Part shown: one piece after another, positions 56,101-64,000 of the stretch
Layout of the letters: every line of letters begins with the position of its first letter
How positions within the stretch are numbered: position 1 is the first letter of the stretch
Assembly (NCBI GenBank): GCA_025642065.1
Contig: JAODUP010000405.1
Location: forward strand, 1-64,000
From: Paralvinella palmiformis
Lineage: Eukaryota; Annelida; Polychaeta; Terebellida; Alvinellidae
Reading direction: 5' to 3'
Length of the DNA: 64,000 nucleotides
Program-made: the position numbers and the translations under genes
Notes under the pieces: model-generated
Seen by the model: the letters and a program-made list of their open reading frames with translations, nothing else
What the model was told of the DNA's origin: nothing
Databases searched by the model: none

Positions 56101-56597
56101 TACAAACAAGGAATATAACCACACTGCAACAACCTCGTAATTTTCAGGACAAAATAAACTGGACAGAAACCACCTCCGGATGAAACTGCCAACCCCACTC
56201 TGTAACATTATATATACAAGTATGCAACACATTTCCACCAAAAAAATAATCACCTTCACAACTAACTATATCCCACGATGGAAGATCCTCTAGAACAGGT
56301 GGTTTCTAGTTTTGACTGCCCATAAATCTACATTTTATTGTTACTATTTCTTACCTGTCTTGACTGAAGTGACTTCACTGCTGACATGAACTCGTTCGTT
56401 CGATCACGACACGTCATATCTGCGTCTGTAATAATTCTACCAGCTGGAGGCAGAGAGGGGTCACTTGAAACTGGACTCGAACCTTTAGCTGGTGGTGTCT
56501 GTTTATAGCTATAGACAGAAGTTGAGTAAGCTTTATAATTCTCCTTGTCGTCTTCCTTTTCAGAATTGGAATTCGTGCATCGACGTCTTGCGTACAT
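50175..56597 (-). CDS. STX5: Syntaxin-5, Golgi/ER Qa-SNARE
   Basis: Ten coding exons, 5' to 3': 56597-56355, 55809-55739, 53044-52989, 52890-52778, 52195-52121, 51989-51933, 51589-51502, 51215-51091, 50599-50478, 50334-50175. All phases agree, giving 369 residues (human long form 355). Landmarks: TCRDRTNEFMSAVKSLQSRQ (62-81), IGRDLANTFAKLEKLTI, IIKQDINSLNKQIAQLQE, SKLATMSNDFKSVLEVRTQ, the SNARE motif (about 283-340) with zero-layer Q311 in VKEQEE, AAHGEILKYFQSVTSNRWLM and a C-terminal membrane anchor (about 351-368) ending at the stop. It drives fusion of ER-to-Golgi and intra-Golgi vesicles. Two in-frame starts are likely: Met1 (MYARRRC, an arginine cluster near the N-terminus) and Met61 (MTCRDR), matching the long and short forms of the human protein. 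Confidence 0.96.
51398..51460 (-). repeat. SINE family A 3' tail
   Basis: GATGATGATTGATGTTTTAT, GGCCACTTTTGTGTACATGG and CTAAATGGGC are the reverse complement of the family A 3' end. The head is missing. It lies in syntaxin-5 intron 7. Confidence 0.7.
53045..55738 (-). other. Syntaxin-5 intron 2
   Basis: About 2.7 kb. The left part (about 53,110-53,470) is a degenerate repeat rich in GGAATTG and AATTCC boxes, including GAATTGGAATTGATGGGCAC and TGGAATTGACAACG, with possible inverted symmetry. A patch at 54,900-55,330 is a little more GC-rich and may be an old transposon. I could not classify either part. Confidence 0.5.
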
Positions 56598-57207
56598 TGG
56601 AGGGCGTTAGGTTAGCAGACAATATTGCATCTCACACACTTGAACCTAAAATGGTTTAATTATTCTTTTCAGTTAAACATACTATTAATCTAGTGCACAT
56701 ACCCACAGTTTATATAATTCCAGTGCTATAACCTTTCATACATTATGTATCAAGCATTTATCATAGATTTTTCTATTACAAATTGTGATGCAGACCAGAA
56801 TTGATGGCCAAGGTGAGTTGTGAGAGTTCAAGGTTGATAGGACTGTAATTCAAGGGGAAAAACCCCACTGATATTGGTGACCCTAATACATGCACTAACC
56901 ATAGAAATGATAACTGGGGTGATTATATGTATTCCAACAAGTTGTCTCCACTGAAAAGACTTTATAAAATATGGTCCAACAAATAGGAAAATTTTGAATC
57001 CACTTGCAATTAATAAAAATGGCTGTACTACACAAAATTCATTATTTCCATATTGTAGTTCTCATTATGTATTATAGCTAAAAAAAAATTCCACCTGATA
57101 AATTGTCACTTATACTACCTGGAAAGATTTTTACCAGCCCAGAAATTTCTAAGTTTCTTAGTCCTGTTCTTTATCATTCAAACTTTCTCCCAATTTATAC
57201 TATCATT

Positions 57208-57440
57208 GAGAGCTCTGTTGGTCTAGCAGTAAAGTGTGTTGCACTTTGTGAGGATGGATTTGTCTTAATCACCAAGGATCATAGAAAAGTTTTTGAGGGA
57301 TTAATTTCTCAGCTCACATCTTGGAAGGCTGACCATGTTAAATGATCCTACTAAGATCCCCAGAGAACATAATAACTAATACTACTGTACACTTCGGTAT
57401 TTCAGCTCCATCTTTCCATACTGCTTCCCCTGTGAGTGAT
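57208..57440 (+). repeat. SINE family B, diverged copy
   Basis: The head GAGAGCTCTGTTGGTCTAGC and AGTAAAGTGTGTTGCACT resembles the family B head. Later, TTTCAGCTCCATCTTTCCAT and ACTGCTTCCCCTGTGAGTG match the body. The middle is diverged and the 3' tail is missing. Open frames across it are accidental. Confidence 0.6.
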
Positions 57441-57907
57441 AAGAGAGAAGACATGAACATCCACTCAATAAAAGGGACCACACTGGAAATAAATGCTGAT
57501 GCATTCATATGTTATCCCTGTTACATGAATATAGATCATGAAATCAATCAATCAATCACCTGTCATGCTGATGTTCCTAGCCAGCTGTTATCACCCTGTA
57601 AAATACTAGAGGATCCAGCAGCTAATATCCTGGCTAGCTCGCTATTCAATAAATTGTCCCAGAATCATCAATGATGATTACAGACACAGCCATGAATTAT
57701 CAATGTCACAGTTTACAAAAAGAAATTTGTGTGGTACTAATAATAATAAGTTTATATTTTGATAGCATGCTACAATACAGACTCTCTGTGTAAAGAACTA
57801 CAATATATGTCATAGTTATATGCAGTATTAAGGTAATAGGTATAAATGTGGGGTAATACTATTACTCCAAATTTATACCTACAAGCTAGCTTCAAGTCAT
57901 ACGTATC

Positions 57908-58003
57908 AACCCAATTTTTTTCTTCTAATCAATATATAATGGTTGTCAGTTTGTGAACCCAATTTTTTTCTTCTAATCAATATATAATGGTTGTCAGTTT
58001 GTG
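57908..58003. repeat. 48-bp tandem duplication
   Basis: Two exact copies in direct contact, each starting AACCCAATTTTTTTCTTCTA and ending TTGTCAGTTTGTG. Their identity implies a recent event. Confidence 0.95.
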
Positions 58004-58624
58004 ATGATACATATGCCAACAATGTCTAATGCACAAACTGACATAATTAAATAACAAAACACAAAGCCCCTATGAACACACCCCACACTATGTAAATGAT
58101 CTGGTAATATGAAGAAAACAGTTGAAAGCAAAATAACATGGCAATTGTAGGAGATATTTTAGCTTAAAATTTAAGTAACAAAAAGTTGAGAATTGTGTGG
58201 TATATTTTTAATTAACTGTGATTTTGTGAGAGCATTTCAATTAACAACTAGACTGTGAATATTTATAACCACTTGAAGAAGCTGACTAGGTAATATCGCA
58301 CACTGCTGTTATCGTTAATATGTGCACAAATCATCATATATTATCTCACATAAATAAATTATTATCAAGTCCTTGATAATATTAATATCTATAGCATAGA
58401 GATCATTAATAATTGTAAAATGGTTCACACCTAGAACAGGATATCAGACAAGGCTATACATCATCCATAGGGACTGATGGCATCAGGTCATTTACAGATG
58501 CACTGATGGATATTGGACAATGTCTAAGATTTAAGAGATTGTTATATTTACAATACCATGAAATTTAGTAAAAACAGAAAGAAAACGGTTTTTATTTAAT
58601 ATGAGTAAATTGGGTTAAGCCCTA

Positions 58625-58997
58625 TGGGCTGTCAAATGAGTAGGGTCATGTCCAAGTGAGCTGTCAAATGAATGAGGTTATGTCCCAGTGAGCTGTCAAA
58701 ATAGAAATTATGTTCCAATAAATTGTCAAATGAGCATGGTTATGTCTGAGAGAGCTGTCAGATAAGCCAGAGTATGTTCCAGTGAGCTGTCAAATGAGTG
58801 GGGTTATGTCCTAATGAGCTGTCAAATGACTGGGGGTTATGTCCTAATGAGCTGTCAAATGACTGGGGGTTATGTCCTAATGAGCTGTCAAATATGTGGG
58901 TTATGTACTAATGAGCTGTCAAATGAGCAGTGTTTTGTCCTAGTGAGCTGACAAATTTGTGGGTCAAGTACTAGTGAGCTGTCAAATGAGAGGTTAT
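58625..58997. repeat. Minisatellite of about 34 bp, about 11 copies
   Basis: Unit close to GAGCTGTCAAATGAGTGGGG followed by TTATGTCCTAAT. Outer copies are diverged (ATTGTCAAATGAGCATGG, GAGCTGACAAATTTGTGGG), while three central copies are almost identical. That pattern suggests expansion from the middle. Confidence 0.9.
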
Positions 58998-59764
58998 GAC
59001 CAGTTACTGTCACAAACATATCTGTAAAGACTTTAGAGTACCTCTCATCATCTGCAGTAGCTTAATTTATGCTAACAATAACTGCATATATGTTAAGAGA
59101 TATCTTCAATCATTTGAATCAGCAGAAATTGTTTTGTATTCATGGAAATCATCAGATAGCTTCAGGGCCAGGGGGCTTGTCATTGGAAGAATCAAGCTTA
59201 ACAAGTTGAATTCTTATACTTTCATAGTTAAACAAATTTCAGTTGATGGGTTTAATGCGCAGTAAATACGTCAACTACCGGCTAAAACATATTTCATTCT
59301 TTGGGTATGTGTACAACACTGTCAACAGTGTTTCTGCGTAAAATAAGTTCAAGTTAACAACGTTTCAGCTACCACTATCTAGACCTCTAAGTCTGTGAAT
59401 AGGAAAACAATCGTTTTAAGATTATCTGGTCTTTCCTACCACCTGGCTACAGTAAGATAAATGAGCAGCTGAAAAACACAACCTTAGACTTAGTTATTTC
59501 AAGCATTCATTTCAAGTCATCAAGCCATTTAATTATTAATTATTTATCTGTAGACTGTACACAATAACAGTATTAACACATACGTGAAAATATACAATGC
59601 ACAACATATAACTTCTATAGTACACTCACGGTAGTATATGGTTTGGAAAGCGTCTATATCAATAAATTTGTACTTTTACTAGGAATTCACCAGTAACTAG
59701 GAAAATCTGCCACTTAAAACACAAACCAGAGCCACGAAGCAAAGGAAATGGCGTAATGAACGGA

Positions 59765-59793
59765 CTGCGCATGCGCCAGGTTGTTTATAAAAG
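59765..59793 (+). promoter_or_regulatory. NRF1-type palindrome and TATA box
   Basis: TGCGCATGCGCC at 59,766-59,777 fits the NRF1 consensus (YGCGCAYGCGCR) except for the last base. TATAAAAG follows at 59,786-59,793. The next 150 bases are locally GC-rich, and the ATG of the exon below is about 150 bases further on. Together they look like a promoter reading to the right. Confidence 0.6.
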
Positions 59794-59941
59794 AGGCCAG
59801 CCCGGTTGGAGGTGCCATTTCTGATGCGGTGCTGCTTCGGTGAGGTGACTGGAAAATCAGAGAATAGTGTTCAATTTAAAGAAATTAACGTATATTAATT
59901 ACTATCTGTAATAAACGAATTTTGCAAGCAAATCGCACAGC

Positions 59942-59987
59942 ATGGCACCGACAGTAGATAGTGGCGCACCCGGCGAGAATAAATCAG
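59942..59987 (+). CDS. Probable first coding exon of an unidentified gene
   Basis: An ATG in good context (CACAGC before, G after) opens MAPTVDSGAPGENKS plus one base and meets a consensus donor (TCAG followed by GTAACC). A promoter-like region lies about 150 bases upstream. The peptide is too short and too bland to place in a family. I found no matching downstream exon before 64,000; the region to the right is mostly transposon remnants, so the rest may lie beyond the window. Confidence 0.5.
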
Positions 59988-60167
59988 GTAACCGAATCTG
60001 TATCAATATTGACACATTACGACCTTGACCGAAGTTGTCAACAAATACATGTGGATATTTTTGTGATTGCTGCTATCGTTTACCGATCATCAAAGCCCGA
60101 TTTGGTTGTCGTGCTCATTGTGTTCTTTTGTAACTATTCATGCGCGAAAAAATCCAGCAGATATTAA

Positions 60168-60585
60168 TAATAATGTATATTTAATAAAGCGCCCTTACTA
60201 GCAGGAAACATTCAAAAGCACTGTGACTGTAGTGTAGTGTACAAATAATTTGTAATATAATAATTATAATACCCCAAATAATATGTCTGTAAAGCCCCCT
60301 ATAAGATATTTAAAAGATAAATATGATCTATTTGTGAAAGCAACATTGAACTTGTAGTAGCCACGTCACATTTTATAACTGGGCTGAAACTGTATCACAG
60401 CCCTAATCAGATAATAGGAACTTGGCTATTCACCCTCGTTAAATTCTTCCCCTTTTATATTCGCCCTCGGAAACCTTGATTTACTTAATTACTCTTAATT
60501 TAATACAAAATGGTTAAAATCCAATTTATTACCAAATGGATCAAATACAATGTATTACCAAAATAGTTAGTTCAAGAATATAACC
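60168..60585. other. Non-coding, nothing recognised
   Basis: AT-rich sequence between the first exon and the LINE remnant. It is probably intronic if the gene starting at 59,942 is real. Confidence 0.4.
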
Positions 60586-60589
60586 TCTC

Positions 60590-62400
60590 CAGCCAAGCCT
60601 CAGCTGTATTGCTCAGCTTTCTCTGGAACTCTTCATAGATGTGATGGAGTTTGTGTCCATTTCAGTTGTGTATCCTGGTATTTTTGGTTTGTCTGGGATA
60701 TTTTGCAGGTATTTATCAAGTTTGTGCTTGAAACTGGTTAAGGAGCATCCGTTCTGGCCACATATGTTGACTGGAAGGCTGTGGACCCCTAATTTGAAGG
60801 CTCCCTTCTCTGATTGCCTTAATTTTACTGTTTTATTTGGGGGACTTGGCACAGGCAACCCTGCCTTGTTGAAGTGTATGATTTTATTCCAACACTTGGA
60901 GCAATTCCTTCTAGTGGTTGGACAATGCTGCACCATAGTGTTTTCATAATGTGCATATCTCTGACATTGAAAGTTCTCATGATCCACCCACATTTTTGCA
61001 GAACTTTGTTATATACTGTCTCTATTTGGTAAGTGAAACTGAGAAGGTCACTCATTTTGATACCAAGGTTTTTGACACATTGGGTTTGTAAACCTTTTCT
61101 GCTGTTTGGTCCAGAGTATGAGGTGGTGTCTTTTATGTCCTGATTTTTACCATATCGGAATAGTTCAAATTTGTTTTCATTAAATTGCATGTTGTTTATT
61201 TGTTGCCACTTGTATATTGTTTTGAGGTCATTTTGTAGTTTTTTTATGTCATCTTCATTTTTGATGGCAAGAAGGACTCTTGTATCATCCACAAAGGATG
61301 TATTGTTATTTATGTCCCCTATAAGAATGAGAAAAAATATTGGGGTACACTATACACTTGACAAAGTTGAGCTGGCACCATTTGCTGTAATGGACTGGGT
61401 TCTATCACTAAGAAAGTTATGAATCCATGTCCCCACTTTTCCACCAATACCTAGCTGTTTCAATTCATGGCACAGGATCCCATGATCGACCTTATAAATG
61501 CTTTCCAAGGTCAAGATATACAACATTTCCCCCCTCTTCTACCAAATTCAAAATTGTGTCATAGCTTTATAGTAGTTAAGTGAGACATGATCTTTTACCA
61601 GTTTTTTTACGGAGTACTCTTTCAAAGATCTTAGTGAGATGGGAAGTAAGGGATATTGGCCTATAGTTTTTAGGTTCTGATCAGCTGCCTCCCTTATGTA
61701 TGGGGATAATAGTGGCTTGCTTAAGTAATAGGGGCATCCATGGATTCTCTTTACAGGCTGTATGTCGGTTTAGAAAGGGATAGTTTACATTTTTTAAGTA
61801 ATATATATTGGTGGCCAGCTGAGTTGCTTCTTAATTTTTCAATTGCTTTTTCAATGTCCACATGGGAAAAGATGAAATCAGTTAGTTGTGGCTTATATTC
61901 ATTCAGATTCTGGAAACATTTTGGATCTGGTTGACTGAAAACACTTTCATATTGTTCATCGATTAAGGTGCCTATATTTGATTTGGGTTTGCTATATTTA
62001 GCTGCATATTTGTAGAAGAATTTAGGGTTCTCTTTTATTGCAGCTATTGCTTTTTCTTCTTGTTTGCGAGATACAGTTAGAATGTCCTGTATATTGATTT
62101 CCACACCATGGAGTGTATTCAGGAGTTTTTTTGTATTTATTAGGGTGCTTGAGAGTTTCAATCTCTGCATTGTTTGAGTTCTTTTTGTTGTGAGTATTTT
62201 TCTTTCCCATGGAATAAATTTTTATTTAGGTTTAAATTATATTTCTGCAGGCCTGTTCCACTTTAAGTTATGTACTTTATTTATACATTCTTCTCCCAGA
62301 GCAGTGTTACAATTTATTTCACTTAGCACTTGGTTCAGCTTGTCCCAATCAGCATTGCCGTAGTTAAATTTTGACAATGGAGCCTCGTTTTCCTCGAAAT
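60590..62400 (-). pseudogene. LINE polyprotein remnant with reverse transcriptase
   Basis: Read on the minus strand from about 62,400: a linker piece (FNYGNADWDKLNQVLSEI), a thumb-side region (ENPKFFYKYAAKYSKPKS and IEKAIEKLRSNSAGH), the palm entry (QATIIPIHKGG, NYRPISLTSHLTKIFERVL), ELKQLGIGGKVGTWIHNFLS, the catalytic FVDD box at about 61,284-61,295, and a C-terminal region with CVKNLGIKMS. This is the order of a non-LTR retrotransposon ORF2 with its endonuclease lost. Several frameshifts and stops separate the blocks, so it is inactive. The 3' end is near the minus-strand sequence AGCAATACAGCTGAGGCTTG at about 60,595-60,615. Confidence 0.85.
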
Positions 62401-62499
62401 GGTTAGTGGGAGGACAAACAATAGATACCGATCATAGATAAACAAGTTACCAGAGCAGCAAAATATATATCAGTATATCATTATATGGAATGATGTTAA

Positions 62500-62575
62500 T
62501 CAGAAACACCTCTGCTTATATACACTGATGATTCTGGCACTAATTATCAATAACTGTAATTGGTGTATTAAGTTA
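62500..62575 (-). repeat. Dispersed repeat with TATA-like box, copy 2
   Basis: The minus strand reads CACCAATTACAGTTATTGAT, CATCAGTGTATATAAGCAGA and GGTGTTTCTGATTAACATCA, matching 42,690-42,765. Confidence 0.6.
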
Positions 62576-62762
62576 ATATTATAGGATTAAGTTAATATGC
62601 TAACCACATGAGCATTTGAGTTTGGTTGGGAGTTAAATTAGCACTGACTTGATCATCATTAAAACACTGGGTAGAGCAGAATCAAATATCCCCCCCACCA
62701 CCATGCAGGTAAATATGATATGTTCCAGCATTACCTCAAATCAGGGTTCCACATATTATATA

Positions 62763-62819
62763 TATAATTAATCAAGATGACATCTATGGTGCAAGTTTAT
62801 GCTTGTTTGATTATATAGC
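62763..62819. repeat. Palindromic ~50-bp repeat, copy 1
   Basis: TAATCAAGATGACATCTATG, GTGCAAGTTTATGCTTGTTT and GATTATATAG. The ends are inverted copies of one another (TATAATTAATCA and TGATTATATA). A second copy is at 63,627-63,680. Confidence 0.7.
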
Positions 62820-62860
62820 TGTTAACACTAACATCACCAACTTATAATATATATATATAT

Positions 62861-63302
62861 CAGGGTTGGGGCAAAGTACATGGGAAAGTAATTGTTTTTT
62901 GTGTGAGTACTTATTTATCACTGTACTGAACTATGAGTACATTTTTAATAAATTACTTGAATGAAATGTCATGCTTATGTCCAAGGCACCAAACATACAT
63001 ATAACTATAATAATGATGTCCTTTCAAAATGCATTCAGTGTAGACAGTGAATTCAGGTACTGTTGCATCTGATGAACATAAATCTTTCAAAAGTTAGGTG
63101 TGCTAGCAGATATCTATCAAGACGGAATACTCTGCCAGCAACAGTGAATAATCTCTCTACAGAGACAGACAAGGCATGGACATACACTGAGATAATCAGC
63201 TGGAATGTTGGGCAGCAAAGGGAGGTTCGATTCCTGGTCTTTCCAGTATTGAAGTGGATCACTACTATGGTCTGTACATGGCTGACTCAGGTAGTCATTC
63301 AT
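62861..63302 (-). pseudogene. hAT transposase C-terminus with terminal repeat
   Basis: The minus strand encodes SDPLQYWKDQESNLPLL and PNIPADYLSVCP. After one frame change it gives VSVERLFTVAGRVFRLDRYL and FERFMFIRCNST, then a stop at 63,053. This is the hAT C-terminal dimerisation region (hATC: 'DPLxWWxxxxxxYPxL ... SVxSERxFSxAGxxxxxxRxxL'). A terminus CAGGGTTGGGGCA lies at 62,861, about 190 bases past the stop, as expected for the 3' end of such an element. The remaining transposase is not present in the window. Confidence 0.75.
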
Positions 63303-63626
63303 CTCAGCTAGAGCACCTCAAATATACACAGGTGGTAGAACACTAGAAATGATCCCATTATGTAATGAAACCAGGTGAAATCAATTCACATCTACCAGAT
63401 TTCAAACAATGTCTAGGATCCCAGTACAGTTTGGTCAGATGATCCTGAAGAATCCAGTATATCTTTTGAAGTGCAATTCCAGATGGCCTTCAAGGAACAT
63501 AGTTTACCCCACAGTGTCTATATTGCCTATTGGACACCGATTTACATATAAAAGCTCAGTTTTTTTAGATGTATAAATATACTGTTTTGGCATTTCTGAA
63601 CGTAACATGTATGTATATGATATGTA

Positions 63627-63680
63627 TATAATCATGCTGACATCTATGGTGCATGTTTATGCTTGTATGATTATATATAT
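63627..63680. repeat. Palindromic ~50-bp repeat, copy 2
   Basis: TATATAATCATGCTGACATC, TATGGTGCATGTTTATGCTT and GTATGATTATATATA. Same unit and orientation as 62,763-62,819. Confidence 0.7.
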
Positions 63681-63788
63681 ATATATACCTGGGTTAGCCA
63701 ACAAAGATAAGCAGACATCACATGCATTAACAATATTCTTGTTGTCTGATTGACACAACAGTGACACTTGCTATGGGATGTATTTGGT

Positions 63789-63991
63789 CAGCTAGATGAT
63801 GATTGATGTTTTTTACGGCCACTTTTGTGCATAAGGTAGGTTAAATGGGCCGAGCGACCTCCAAAGGTAATGAGACGAAGCGAAAGACGAAACAACCTTC
63901 AGATATGCCCACGCCAGGATTTGAACATGGGTGGTAGTGATCTGTGGTCCAACACGCTACTGCTAGACTATGGAGGTAGCCCAGCTAGATG
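63789..63991 (-). mobile_element. SINE family A with 10-bp target-site duplication
   Basis: CAGCTAGATG lies at 63,789-63,798 and again at 63,982-63,991. Between them the minus strand carries the full family A sequence: the head GGCTACCTCCATAGTCTAGC, a B-box-like TGTTCAAATCC, GGTTGTTTCGTCTTTCGCTT and the tail GTAAAAAACATCAATCATC. Fine agreement with the copies at 36,088 and 40,382 confirms the family. Confidence 0.9.
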
Positions 63992-64000
63992 TCTAACACT

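Noticed and set aside
57103..57674. Two consecutive plus-strand open frames
   Set aside because: The region is a diverged family B SINE plus unique DNA. The peptides match nothing, and there is no splice support.
60641..60949. Plus-strand open frame of 102 codons
   Set aside because: It lies antisense to the LINE reverse transcriptase remnant and has no motif of its own.

Overview
The window is eukaryotic nuclear DNA from an animal. It is AT-rich, its genes are split by GT-AG introns, it has long (CA)n, (TA)n and (GT)n tracts, and it carries many tRNA-derived SINEs and decayed LINE, hAT and PIF/Harbinger copies. The three recognisable proteins are metazoan housekeeping proteins, each close to its vertebrate orthologue. 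Intron size and repeat mix suggest an invertebrate, possibly a lophotrochozoan such as a mollusc; that placement is inference.

Layout. From 1 to 15.5 kb there is one probable first coding exon on the minus strand (3,064-3,158) and otherwise nested repeats. These include a foldback-like element (4.62-5.96 kb), a second unit bounded by inverted repeats (6.18-8.15 kb), a hAT fragment with a BED finger (8.7-9.4 kb) and LINE 3' ends. A complete Dicer gene lies on the minus strand from 34,950 down to 15,537, with 15 coding exons and 2,049 codons before the stop. Its introns hold a 20-copy 38-bp minisatellite and LINE and Harbinger relics. From 35 to 41 kb lie repeats and no gene. ALKBH6 is complete on the plus strand from 41,750 to 47,644 (6 coding exons, 246 residues). 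Syntaxin-5 is complete on the minus strand from 56,597 to 50,175 (10 coding exons, 369 residues) and converges on ALKBH6. A TATA and NRF1-type promoter near 59.77 kb leads into a 15-codon first exon at 59,942 whose continuation I could not find. The last 3.4 kb holds a broken LINE, a hAT C-terminus with its terminal repeat, and a SINE with a clear target-site duplication.

The genes act in unrelated processes: small-RNA processing (Dicer), a 2-oxoglutarate/Fe(II) dioxygenase (ALKBH6) and ER-Golgi SNARE fusion (syntaxin-5). I see no functional cluster. The main surprises are a Walker A threonine-to-alanine change in an otherwise intact Dicer helicase, one GC-AG intron each in Dicer and ALKBH6, a possible conserved dual start in syntaxin-5, and the foldback-like element with tandem-repeat arms. 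Exon limits were read by eye from splice signals, reading phase and remembered family similarity. No alignment or transcript was available.
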